Both the position numbers and the translations under genes were made by a program. A stretch of 64,000 nt of DNA from Humulus lupulus (taxonomy: Eukaryota > Streptophyta > Magnoliopsida > Rosales > Cannabaceae), in the NCBI RefSeq assembly GCF_963169125.1, contig NC_084797.1:99907868-99971867 (forward strand). Reading direction: 5' to 3'. A model generated the notes under the pieces. It was not told where the DNA came from, ran no database searches, and worked only from the letters and a program-made list of their open reading frames with translations. Position 1 is the first letter of the stretch; each line of letters starts with the position of its first letter. Positions 12,031 through 24,339 of the stretch are shown one piece after another.

Positions 12031-14040
12031 CTACAAAAATTGAATCTTGAATCTAGCAAGATACGGGTCCCACAGCTCGGGCTGCATGAAAGAAAAGTTC
12101 TCATCCTGGTTAAAAGCCCAGCAACGGTAAAGCATCTCCTCCATTTGCGACAAGGATACTGCAGCTTCCTCCTTGGCCTTAGCCTCAACCTTGATCAGAT
12201 TCATTTTGAGTTCATCGTTCTCGCCCTGAAGCTGATCAGCACGGCGACTTGCCTCCACAACCTGAGCCTGAGAGGTGGACAAGGAGGCCTTCATAGACTG
12301 CTTGCCCTCTTGAGATGAAATAAGAGCAGCTTTGGCAGCCTGCTCACTCTCTTGGGCAGCACTCAGAGTGGCTCTAGCGGCCTGCTCATTCTCTTGGGTA
12401 GCAGTTAAGGCAGCTCAAAGTTCCTCATTCCTGGCTTTAACACGAGCTATGCTTCGGTATTGAGCCAAGACAGACTGCAGAATAATGAAGCAAGTAAAAA
12501 AAACATAATAAAAAAAGAAGAGGAAAGGTTAGGAGTGGGAAAAGGACTCACAGTGAGGTTCATCCCCATAGCAAATTCGAGGACGTCTTTCGAGCTACGC
12601 TCTTCTATGGCCCTCAGATCCCTGGCACTAGCTTCATACGCATGGCCCACCATGTGACTTGATGTCTCATACACGATACCCCAAAAATCCTCAAGGATCT
12701 TATCCAAAACGTGTGGCTCAACCGGGATCCGGACGAGGGGAATCGCGCTTTGAATGGGGGCCTCGGTTTGAATCACTTGAGGATGTGAGGAAGGCATGTG
12801 TCGAGGAGGAGGAGGAGCTTGCTGGATAGTAACAATTATTACCGGAGTTGGGGGGAGCTCTCTTGGTGGTTGCTCCCGAGCAGTGCTTGCACCTTTACCC
12901 TTGGGAGGGGACTTTGTGACGCCCCCTATCTTAGGGGTGGTTTTCTTTGCCACCCTGGGCCTTTTTACCATGGGACCAGATCCGGACCCTCTGACCTTGA
13001 AGGCACCCCTTAAATCTGGAGCTCCCAACAACTCCATCTCTTCAACTGAAAAAAGAGCGAATAGAGGATTCAGTTCACAGGAGTAATGCTTCAAAAATAT
13101 TATAAATGCAAGAAAAAAGAACAAGAATCCTACCCTCCGGGCTAGGGGAGGAATCTATTACGATCAACTCGGGTGTATTGACGGGGCTAGGCACAACCTC
13201 CAATTTTGGGACAAACGGAGGGGAGGGGGAACCTAAAGCTATGATCTCTTGGATCCTAGGGGGTGCAGGTCCTTCCTCAGGGATGGACTCATCTACATAT
13301 TGCCTAAAACCAGGAGAAAATGCACCATGGAGCAAGGAAGGCCAGGTCCTGCGGTTTGTCCAATACTCTTCAAAGATGGTGGATCTAAAGTGTAATGTGT
13401 TATCAACTATGACGGTGCCTTTGGGATAACTATGATCATAGCGTACCACCAAATGATCCACACATTGGAGGAGGGTTATGTTTAGGTCCGGATTGGTAGC
13501 CTACCACCCCGGACGCAGCTCGCTCAGGATCGGGCCCCTGATTATCTTCAGGAGCTCGCCTTTTTTCGCACAAGCAGTGCAACGTCTTCTTCCTCCTTGA
13601 CATCCTCATTGGCTGGCAAGGCCTCTTGAGAAGGGGGGAGCTCGGGGATGACAGGAAGAGGAGCTCAGATCCTCAGAGCTAATGTCTGACCCTTGTTGAT
13701 CAGTTTGCAGGCCACCATGATGGTGTCATTCATAATCTGGCGATAGTCTTTTTCCCCAGGAGGAAGACTAGACAAGGTCTCATATTGGCCCCCGAGGGTC
13801 ACAGATCACCCTGTCCTCACGAATATAGCTGCACAAGGAGTGAACTCAATCAGAACATATAATAAAAATTTCTTTACAATAAGCGATAAAAATTCAAATG
13901 TTGAATTCACGAAGATAGAAGACTTATGAGGGCGATTGAAGTATCGGTGGTCGCATTTCTTGAACCCATTTGACATAAAGAATAAATCTTTGTAGTCATT
14001 TGGGTGGCTGGGAAGGTAATTGACAGAGGTGGAGATCATG
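12031..14040 (-). pseudogene. Element B antisense gene, multi-exon, decayed and truncated by element C
   Basis: Gene on the strand opposite to element B's pol, homologous to the plus-strand gene of element D (39173-40680). Segments seen, in minus-strand order: LPSHPNDYKDLFFMSNGF (about 13960-14010); a segment from 13834 after an acceptor TTGTGCAG with ATLGGQYET-like residues; VDNTLHFRSTIFEEY with EIIALGSPS (about 13135-13440), ending at donor GTAGGA; a Pro- and basic-rich exon (about 12560-13055, donor GTGAGT); and a long Ala/Glu/Gln-rich coiled-coil exon (about 12031-12478) with seven-residue periodicity. The donor after the first segment is AT where element D has GT, and one TGA lies near 12415. 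Known Tat elements carry such antisense ORFs; their function is unknown to me. Its 5' end is displaced by element C. Confidence 0.7.
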
Positions 14041-16518
14041 TGTAACGCCGTGGATAACCAAGACCGTTACATTGTGCGCTTAAAATAAAGCAAGACTTGC
14101 TAATTAAGTCATTTAAATGAAAATGTGATCCTAAAGTCATAAACAAGTTAGGGTTAAAAGATTTTGGTCTTAAACGGATAATTTTCATTAAAATAAATGT
14201 TTAGTACATGGGATCCCAAAAACAGGGTTTAAAGGATAGATTTACAAAATTTCCAAAAGTTATATACAATCAAGGCCACTCTAATGGAAAAATACACATT
14301 TTAGGTTTCCGTCCCTGTACAATCCCTCGACCGTGGTAGACGAGCTGCTGACAATGCACACCTCACCCCCAGATCTCTCCAACTCATAGTTGAACCATCT
14401 TACCCTCGCCTTTACCTGCACCACGTAGCACCCGTGAGCCGAGGCCCACCAAGAAAACCATAACATCATAACATATTCAATAACGAGAATCAAATAATTC
14501 ATAAGACATTAACTAGATATTCAGCAGGCCATAATAGGCAAAAAAATCAGTGACGACAATCAAGGAATCATCAGTCTATCATCGAGGTATTCAACAAGCC
14601 ATAAGCATTAGATTAACAACAGTAAACACATTCATAATCATCAGTTTATCACAATCATCATACAATACTCAGGGTCGATGCCCTTAGGCCACACCCTCAA
14701 TTTAACCCACTGACTCCGGCTCGCTTAGGACGAGCCCAGTGTTTAACCCACTGACTTCGGCTCGCTTAGGCCGAGCTCAGTGACTATTTAGCTAACCTCA
14801 GCTCTCAGTGGCCGAGCCGCGTCCCATGCGCAAATATCATTCCTGACACTCTTAGGCCGTTTATTTCATGCTCACATGGCATATCATAATCATATAGCAT
14901 TTGTATTCAAATATAGGGAGCCCTAGTCCCAACACAGCCACACAAAAGGTGCAGTTTTCTTACCTCAGGTTCGAGTACTTCGGTTAATAAGAATGATCCT
15001 CGAGCATGATCCTGTTCCGAGCCCTGGCGAACACCTAATCACAATCAATAAATAGTACTTCGATGAGTTCAAATTCCAAAGAACAATCCCAGGACCGATC
15101 CTGCGCTCTCGGGACCTCTAATTCCACCAAACGGGGTGGTGAAATCGTCCCCCGAGCCCCTTAGCAAAAACCCTAAAAAGTACCCAAAAAATCAAGTTTT
15201 TAAAGCTGAGTAGCCCTACAACGCTACTATTGGGCGCTACAGTGCTAGAGTCAGAGACTCTAGCCCCCAAAAATGCAGCCTAGCACTGTAGCACTCCCAA
15301 CCTAGCACTACAGTGCTGACACTAGAATTCCGAAATTCTGGGTTTTCTCTTCGAATTTCGCCGAGCCAAAGCTCCAAAAATCCATCCCTCAAGACCTCCA
15401 AACCCAGAATTAACCATAGAAATCCACTCTACTCATCAAAGGCAACAAAACCTAACCAAGTTTTTCCCAAAAACTCCAACAAATCCCCAAAATCCATACC
15501 CAAGCTCTCAAGCCCCAAACACCATAAAAAAATATAGAGTAAGAATTTAGAAAATTCAGAGGTTGAAGCTCAAAATCGTTAACTTGATGGCTGCCCAATG
15601 GATCCCAAGCTGAAGTTCCCCCAAGTCCCAGCTTGAACTTCCCTTTAGCTTCCCTTCCAAGACCCCAACTTCTATCAATAATTCAAGCCTTCCCTTTCCT
15701 TCAATTTTCTTCAGCCCATGCTTAGCTTATGCTCCCTTTGCCCCTTAGCTTTAATTCATCCTAGTTCCAGCTTCAAGCCTAAGCCCCTCAGCCCTTCAAT
15801 TCCTTCAGCAGCTCAATCAAATCTCCAAATGTAAGAGAGATGGGGGAAAGAAATCGTGAGAGAGGTTGAGAGAGAGAGAGAGGGAGCTGATAATTTCCTT
15901 TAACTTCTAGTTTCCTCCCTTTTGTTTTTCCTAAGTTTCTGAGTATATCACTTAGACAAAGCAACAATCTGCCCTTCTAGTTTAACTAGTCCTCAAGTGA
16001 CTCCTAGGGGTAAAAAGGTCATTTAACTCCCAATTCCAACTAATTCCTCAAATGTTTATACTATCTACCAATTAATCCCATCATCCAATTAATTACCAAT
16101 TATTTACCCAATGTCTAATAATCCGTGATATATTTTCTAAATTCCCGAAAATACCCCCAGGCTCCCCCTAGTCGGGTATAAATCCCCGCCGTGACTATTT
16201 CGCCAATTCGCTCACTAGGACCGTCTCGAGCCATATACTAGGAATATATCCATATAATAATGTCTCAACAATTATCACATATAATTACATTTATGCCCTC
16301 AATGGGCCAAAATTACAAATATGCCCTTATAAGCTAAACAGGGCCCACATGCATATTTAATACTCATCAACATGCATTTAATCATATCCATATAATCATA
16401 TAATCATGCATGCCACATAATCAGACATTTAATCATTTATTCACATATATACCAATTATGCCCTCTTGGGATACTAATCAATGCCCTTAAGCCTTATTAG
16501 TAATTTTGGGTCGTTACA
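14041..16518 (-). repeat. Gypsy element C 3' LTR
   Basis: The block runs from TGTAACGCCG to GGTCGTTACA, about 2,478 bp. The sequence next to its right border, read on the minus strand, is a purine-rich GGAAGGGATAG tract preceded by GAGGACGAAATT, the usual end of Del/Tekay-type Gypsy interiors. The element therefore reads on the minus strand and this is its 3' LTR. Its left border breaks element B's antisense gene. Its 5' part closely resembles 20972-22311. The interior contains three CACTGAC/TAACCC-type short repeats near 14700-14780 and an AG-rich stretch near 15835-15885. Confidence 0.8.
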
Positions 16519-19500
16519 ACTATCCCTTCCTTATTACAATTTCGTCCTCAAAATTTATTCGAACACAACAGGTAATAAATCTCATACATCTGACCATAAC
16601 TTCAGAGTCCAATTCTTTACCTTTTATCATTCAATAACACCCTTACTAAAGTGACAATCTTTTTCCATACGATCTTATCTTATAACTATAATTTCATTAG
16701 CCTTTCCTTGCACAATAACTATACTGAAACCCCATGGTCTGCTTATCTCATCAGCGGTCATTTTCCCATCTTTTCATTGGCACCTGTAATACTCATAAGC
16801 CACCACCCATACCGGGGTAAGGCTAACTTGTAGGCCCCCGCCCAGTTCTTGGTATGATCTCGGACCCCTTCTCGAACCAGAAGTCGAAACTCCCCCTTTC
16901 TTTCCCAAGGTATCATACTAGTTCTTGTCTGCAATGTTTGGAGAAATATAAGTCTCATGTCCTGGAACTTTGTGTTCCGATACTTGAAACTTGCGAATCC
17001 TTATGTCCTTGCAGATGGGCAGATACTTCTGCCCTAATAATTCCAATAACTTCATTGGTTTCCCCCGAACCAATACTGAACCATGATACTCACTTCCTTT
17101 CATTTCCTTACTTAAAACCAGTACTTCTTACTTTCTCTCTTACCATATCTTATGCCATGTCACCTTAGCCATAATCCGGCATTCATCACTGTGACTGATT
17201 CATCAAGGGACTCTACTTTTCTTAATACCCCAAACACTTGCACATTCAATGCATAATTCTTTAAAATAACCATTAATTCTTCAGGTTACCATTCTATCTG
17301 TAGACAACCAATAATTCTAAGTTCCAACCTCACTCCCTTCGTTCTCTATTTCCTTTCTAGAACTTGGAAAATTTAAGGGTCTCAACCCGACACTATCAAT
17401 TATCATGCTACGCCACCCGTTCACACGAACGAAAGTGTGTTAACTCAATCTTCTAAGTTGCAACCTTCCATGTCCAATCATCTTACTTGTAGTCTAATGT
17501 GGTCCATTCCTACAATCCTCCACTATATCATTTTACCTTCCAATATACGAATTTTAAATCTTATCATCCATTTAAACTTCCTGGTTACAATATGCCTAAG
17601 GAGGTAGTACAATGTTCATTTAGGATCTCCATCTCAACACCAGATTCCATTGGATCACTCATCCGATCTTCATCTCTTAATTCATACTACGATGGTAGGA
17701 TTCTTAACCATTCTTACAAGATCCTCTTTCTAAATTTCATTGTCCATAGAGATATATATATATGTCCACAACCCATCACAGGTGTTATATCAATCTCAAT
17801 CGTCACCTTGTCTGACCTTGTTGTAATCGGTGGCATCCTATCCAACCGGCACAGACCTTCCCAAGTAAGAGATCAACTTCCAAATTAATTTTCCCCTTGT
17901 ACAGTCAAGGGTTTCTAACATGAATCACCCAATAAGTCTCATCGGATCTTGGTCTCAGGGTTATTCCTCTACAAATGACTAAGTGCTCAAATCCCTAACG
18001 CTATGCATTCATCGTTAACTTAATGTTCCATGTATATTGACCATGTTCCCATTATTTCACCTACTGCGAGGCACAAATCATCATCCCTTCAGTCTATATC
18101 TGGCGCATCTCAGCCTTTGATGCACCGCTTACAGTTTCATGTTTTAAACAAATACAATGTTCTTCACACTACCCTTCTGTATCCATCCATTACATACAGA
18201 TTCCTATACCACATGGTGTTAACCAATCCTTATTCTGTCTTCTGAAAATCTGATACAAAATTATCCATTTAGTCTAACTTTAAGTTCCTCTGCCATCTCA
18301 ATCTCTGGTGTAGCTGTCTTCGAAGATACTTCAGGTAGTAGATGACATGTCCACCGGTCTCATTGTGCCTCTTATCCCTCAGACGTTCTTCAATAATTTA
18401 TTTGTGGCTTTTGATTGAATCTTTTCATACTTGATCCCTTCTCTTCCTGTAGCGTGACCTTATATACCCTTGGAGAAATTGAAGCTAACACCTTTTGGAG
18501 CCTTACTTGTGACCCTGCTTCTTTAGTCTTAGTATCATCAGTGTAGTAGTCGTTTGCATTTTGCTTCTAACTGGGAAGTAGTTCAACATATCCTTAATGA
18601 ACTTGGATGTGACTCGTTCATATTGTTCTTGTACTCTCTACTTGTCGAACTTACCTACGTTGTTGAAGCATAAGTCAGTTAAGAACCTTTACTGATAATC
18701 CTTCACACCCCACTTGGTACAAGTAATAATTCCTGAAGACATTGTCTTGTCTTGTAACCGGGCATTTAAACTCTTCATCCTTAACAGGTGATGTCAATGA
18801 ATCCCACGATACGATGCTCCATCTAATCCATCCCTAAGTCAAATACTTCTTCAACTAAACCAGTAATTCTTTCTGCCAAACTAATACCATTCTTCATAAT
18901 GCCTCTGATACCAAATCTGTCCATAGCCAAAACCTGAAGCATACCCAACCACTCCTTACATACCCATATGAATCCCTACTGACCAACTCAGTTTCCATTC
19001 AATCCAACTAATATACTACAAGTGATGTCCTCTACAATCTATGGTTGTTCCTTATCTAACAAATTAGCTCTCACTCAGGCCCATAACAAGGCTCTCATAT
19101 GACAAGCTCAATCACTTTCACTACGAACCCCTTTACTACTTGTATTCCAATTCTTCTTTTAGAAGTTTCTAATTTATCCCCAAGAAGTACTAATATCTCA
19201 AGTCCCTCGTATCTGAATCTTTCTTGGGAGATACGCAACACCGAACTTTTTCAGCTCGTTATATAACCAAGAACGAGGACTATCAAGTCAACTGGTCACC
19301 TACGAGGAACTAGCCCCGGGCTTCGAATGTAACAAGGCATTCCGGTCTTCCACTCTCTAATCCTAGGCAATCCTTAATTCGCCCTAACGTACTGAACCAT
19401 TCCATGTGGATAACGTGTCCTTACCTGGAATCTTTTCAGATGGCGTCTCTTGCTTCTGGTACATACTAAATAATTTCATTAGACCTCATCACTGTCCTGA

Positions 19501-20971
19501 CGGCTATCCAGTAAACTAGACCCCTTCATGTCAAAACCAGAAGCCATAGAACCGTCAAGGGTTCTTCTTTTCCGATTACTAAGCATCTGCCCTTACTAAA
19601 TCCCACAAATGGGAATACCATCATCTGCATTTCTTGCCCTACGGCATTCGCGCTCTATACCTCATTCCTTATATCATAAATAACATAGCCCTCCCTGCTG
19701 CCTAAGCACTGATAAAAATTTCATGCACTGGAGCAGCCCTGATGCTCTGGGCCATCCCAGAGTTTAATCCTTAGATGAATCATCATTTCCAGCTACATCC
19801 GCTTGTATCAACTTACAAAACAAATTGACCAACCCACCAAACTTATTGACATATTCTGTCATTGTCTTACCATTCTAAACCAAGTTCATAAACTCATTAG
19901 TCTCCACAGCTCCAACTACTTCATAGTATTCTCTTTTATCAAATCACTGTCTGAGTTCCTCCCAACCCATCATGTCAACATTACTAGTCAGGGGTACCAC
20001 TTCCCACTACTTTCGGCCATCCTTTTGCCACAAATTCTTGGCACAGCTACTCTGTCATGACCTATCATCTTCATAATATCAAGGATAGAATTAGCTATAC
20101 CATCCACTATTCAATTCTTGAGAAAATCCAACCCCTCCTCAAAACCAGAGGATAATGACTCTAAAGCCTTCCATACAATAATTCTTATCTATCTCCACCC
20201 TCAAGTTAAACCAACACTGGTACCCTTACTATCAAGGTATACAAAGCAGCTTTTCTCCCAACAAAACCCACTATTTCACCCATCTAATCTCTTCTATCAG
20301 ACTTCATAGCCTTACTCACATACCAGCGCACGTCTGCTGTAAATTTCAGGGGTAGATGGAGGATTCAAACTCTAGCTATCATCTGCAACCCTCACTAGAA
20401 CAATACTAGGTCCAATTAACCATTCTAGGCACATAAAATCTGAATTAATCTGCCATCTCTAACTAAACCCCTCAGCCCTGATGTTCATAACCAGAACCAT
20501 CCCACAGGCAGGTCCAAACAACCACAATAACCATACACACATAAAGCATATCAAACACCAATCTACATTACTAGGCACTAGTTATCAAATTTCATTGCTA
20601 CTAAATACAATCATATTCATCATGCTTTCCATATACCAACAAGCAGATAAAGCATATAAGTTCAATTTAAACAATTAACCACATGCAATCAATATACAAT
20701 TCATTATCCAAATATTCATCCACATGAGATAGCAATGCTAATCAACACGCCTCAATATCATCACACAACAATCAAGAGCCATGCCCTATCAGAATCTCAT
20801 GCTCCCTATTAATCATACAAATTAATGCATTCATATTTCATTCAAGCACTTCAGCATATAATCTCATGTATTCAATTACAAAACCCTAAGTTGAGCTTGT
20901 CTTTAGCGGCAAGTGTACATGTCTAGCCAATCTTCAGGAACCCTTAAACCTAGACTACTATGATACCAAGT
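16519..20971 (-). pseudogene. Element C interior, heavily decayed gag-pol
   Basis: About 4.45 kb between the two LTRs. Long frames are absent, but a gag domain can still be read on the minus strand near 19750-20060 (EYYEVVGAVETNEFMNLV, MTEYVNKFGGLVNLF), matching the Del-type gag pattern. A minus-strand primer-binding site TGGTATCATAG lies at 20958-20968 beside the right LTR and fits the initiator-Met tRNA type. The polypurine tract is at about 16520-16545. The rest is T/C-rich on the plus strand with many stops; I could not place RT or integrase motifs with confidence. The length is short for an autonomous Gypsy interior, so deletions are likely. Confidence 0.65.
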
Positions 20972-22311
20972 TGTAACGCCCTAGATAACCAAGACTGTTA
21001 CACTATGCACTTAAAATAGTGCAAGACTTGCTAATCAAGTTATTTAAATGAAAATGTGATCCTAAAGTCATAAACAAGTTAGGGTTAAAAGATTTTGGTC
21101 TTAAACGGATAATTTTCATTAAAATAAATGTTTAGTACATGGGATCCCAAAAATAGGGTTTAAAGGACAGATTTACAAAATTTCCAAAAGTTATATGCAA
21201 TCAAGGCCACTCAATGGCAAAATACACATTTTAGGTTTTTGTCTCTGTACAATCCCTCGACCGTGGCGGATGAGCAGCTGGCAATGTACACCTTGCCCCC
21301 AAAGCTCTCCAACTCATGGTTGAACCATCTTACCCTCGCATTTACCTGCACCACGCAGCACCCGTGAGCCGAGGCCCACCAAGAAAACCATAACATCATA
21401 ACATATTCAATAACGAGAATCAAATAATTCATAAGACATTAACCAGATATTCAGCAGGCCATAACAGGCACAAAAATAAGGGACGACAATCAAGGAATCA
21501 TCAGTCTATCATCCAGGTATTCAACAAACTATAAGCATCAGATTAACAATAGTAAACACATTCATAATCATCAGTATATCACAATCATCATACAATACTC
21601 AGGGTCGACGCCCTTAGGCTACACCCTCAGTTTAACCCACTGACTCCGGCTCGCTTAGGCTGAGCCCAGTGTTTAACCCACTGACTTTGGCTCGCTTAGG
21701 CCGAGCTCAGTGACTATTTAGCTAACCTCAGCTCTCAGTGACCAAGTCGCGTCCTGTGCGCAAATATCAGTCCTGACACTCTTAGGTCGTTTATTTCATG
21801 CTCACATGACATATCATAATCATACAGCATTTGTATTCAAATATAGGGAGCCCTAGTCCCAACACAGCCACACAAAAGGGTGCAGTTTTCTTATCTCAGG
21901 TCTGAGTACTTCGGTTAATAAGAACAACCCTCGAGCACGATCCCATTCTGAGCCCTGGCGAACACCTAATCATAATCCATAAATGGTACTTCGATGAGTT
22001 TAAATTCCAAAGAACAATCTCGAGACCGATCCTGCGCTCTCGAGACCTCTAGTTCCACCAAACGGGGTGGTGAAATCGTCCCTCGAGCCCCTGAGCAAAA
22101 ACCCTAAAAAGTACCCAAAAAATCAAGTTTTGAAAGTTGAGTAGCGCTAGATTCAGAGACTCTAGCCCCCAAAAACATAGCCTAGCTGTAGCCCTCCCAA
22201 CCTAGCATTACAACACTGACACTAGAATTCCAAAATTCTGGGTTTTCTCTTCGAATTTCCCCGAGCCAAAGCTCCAAAAATCCATCCCTCAAGACCTCCA
22301 AACCTAGAATT
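20972..22311 (-). repeat. Element C 5' LTR, interrupted by the Copia tandem
   Basis: This block begins TGTAACGCCC and follows 14041-15411 base by base with scattered differences and small indels, then stops at 22311 where Copia LTR sequence starts. Since a Copia LTR begins exactly there, I infer the Copia elements are inserted in this LTR and the remaining about 1.1 kb lies right of the window. Confidence 0.75.
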
Positions 22312-22554
22312 TATTAGATTAGTTATACAGGATCTTTATTTATTTTCATGTATATCTAATATTAAACAAATTAAAAAGAGATAGCCTAAAACATGTTTCT
22401 AAAATTGAATTCAAAGAGAAACAATGAATAGAATACTTGCAGTATACGTAGCGGAATTAAAGAGTCTGTCCTTAAGTTTCTCTAACTCTTGTATCCTCTC
22501 TGTCGCAGAGTATTATCAAGAAACTGAACTGATCTTCTATTTTCTTCACAGTCT
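22312..22554 (-). repeat. Remnant of Copia E1 3' LTR
   Basis: It matches the first about 240 bp of the Copia LTR at 36575 and 60548 (TTATACAGGATC, then CTCTAACTCTTGTATCCTC near 22480). The rest of this LTR is missing: the match ends at CACAGTCT and is followed by about 20 bp of unmatched filler and then gag sequence. A deletion has removed most of the LTR and nearly all of gag-pol. Confidence 0.8.
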
Positions 22555-22824
22555 ATGGCGAGCCCTAGATAATTGAGAATTTACGGTGCCATCACGAACA
22601 TGCAGAGACGGTGCTATCCAAGCATTTACAGTACCATCACGAGCATTGACGGTGCCATCACTAACGTGCAGACGCGGTGCTCGTTCTGGGGATTCCTCAA
22701 TCATGACGAATTCAGAGTTGTCACCAATCAACTCTATGTTGATATTCTGCTTCCAATTAAGGAAGTTTTCTCCAGTGAGTTTCTCCATCGAAAGTTGAGA
22801 AAGGATGGGAGTAGACACAGACAC
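22555..22824 (-). pseudogene. gag: Copia E1 gag, N-terminal remnant
   Basis: Starts at ATG 22824 (MSVSTPILSQLSMEKL) and matches the first part of Copia E2 gag (58184), including NFLNWKQNINIELI and the odd HVSDGTVNA repeats. About 90 codons remain before the deletion junction near 22555-22580. The start of the family's gag domain is present but the capsid remainder and zinc knuckle are gone. Confidence 0.85.
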
Positions 22825-23878
22825 TACTTAGCTCAAAACTACAAATTATCAATAAAATAGAAATCAATCACATTTGCTCAATAAAACTTCTTCACACAAA
22901 TTTCTAGAAATAACACAACATATACCAAAAATATGTAAGATATGAGAAAACAATCATATCTCTATTTTTTTAGGTTTTTAACTAATCTTTGATATTCTTG
23001 TCCCGGTTGGTGAGAGTAAAAAATATCACTAGTTAAATAGAGTTGTATACTCATTTAATAATGGACACCACTATTAACAACTTACTATTCGATCAAAATA
23101 AGAAAACAAAATCTCTTATTTTATGAGCTAGACCCACGGTTTCAATAATCATAGATTTAATCCTAGTAGTCACCGTAGGGGTGAGTCTAGTAGAATTTAA
23201 CCTATAATTATCTATCTTTCGAAATCTAACCTTGTCAAAATAACTAATGAACACCTTTCGTAGGGAGACGGATCAAAGCGTCTCGAGGCCCCATTAAGCT
23301 ATTGACTATGTTAAACCAACGGTGGAGATCAAATATAATTCTTAAAATAAGCTCATTATAAAATTAAATAAAATAGTATTTTTATTATTTATTTTTTAGA
23401 AAATTAATGACTATGGTTTTCCAAAAAAAATAATCAGATTAAATTTTTAAAATCAAAGTCCTATAATTTCTTATTAATTCTAAAGTGTCACATTGAAACA
23501 AATTAAATTAATTTAGAATTAATTTGTTGCTAATCAATATTTAGGTTTAACTAATATAATGAACCTATACAATTAAATCCAACTCAGGTAAATGGGCCTT
23601 AACAATTGGGCTTGTATCGAGGAGGGCTGGGTCCAGTATGTCGTTCCCACTACAAAGGCCCCTTATCTTCCATACAAGGTCCAAAAGACAGGAATTTAAA
23701 CCTTCGTTTTATTAATTGTTATTAATTGATTAGGCCTGCTATAATCATGCAAAGCAAATGAGCCTTCACAAGTGGAATCACCCACAAGAGAGGAATTTAA
23801 ACTTTACATTTTCTAATGGGCCCAAATAAAACCTATCATTCTATGAATATTTTATTTGGCAAAATACCATATATCTAA
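22825..23878 (-). other. Copia E1 leader, left part, up to the MULE
   Basis: Untranslated leader of the Copia element, upstream of gag on the minus strand, about 70% AT. It aligns almost continuously with 58185-59264 of the second copy and contains no gene. It ends with TATATCTAA (23870-23878), the target sequence duplicated by the MULE. The leader resumes at 34502. Confidence 0.75.
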
Positions 23879-24339
23879 GTGGAAATTACATTTTATATGG
23901 ACTTTTAATTGATATTTTCAAAAATATGGCTTTTTTTTCATCTTAACTTTTGTATGGCTTTTTATACTTTTTTATCACTTTTGTGGTTTTTTTTCCCATA
24001 TTTTTGTTAAGATGTCTTTATTATGCCATATGTTGTTTCTAATGATAATTTTTTAATTCCAGGGGTAGTTAGGTAATTTTATTTTATGTAATTTTTTAAA
24101 ATTTTACATAGGTAGTTTTTTTACTTTACCTTTTCCGATCAGTTGTTTCCCCTTTGTTTCCCGAGCGTTATTTCTTTTTTTTTCAGTTGGTTGCATGCGG
24201 TTTGAGTTTGGTGTTCGGGGTTTGTTGATGAGTATTTTGGTGTGATTGGAGTCGTTTTCGGTCATCGTAGTTGTTGTTTAGGAGTTTGGTCGTCTGGATT
24301 TTTCAGAAATTTTGGTGAACTGTCTTGATTGTTGTCGGA
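23879..24339 (+). promoter_or_regulatory. MULE left end and presumed promoter of the protease gene
   Basis: AT-rich terminal region with three TATGGCTTTT-like repeats (23923-23975) and CCCATATTTTTG (about 23996-24007), also present near the right end. The stretch 24120-24335 is T/G-rich before the first ATG. I see no convincing TATA box that decides a start; promoter function is inferred from position only. Confidence 0.4.

Noticed and set aside
14680..14800. Regular repeats of TTTAACCCACTGACT with GGCTCGCTTAGG as a CRISPR-like array.
   Set aside because: Only two or three imperfect copies within an LTR of a plant element; no spacers and no associated genes.
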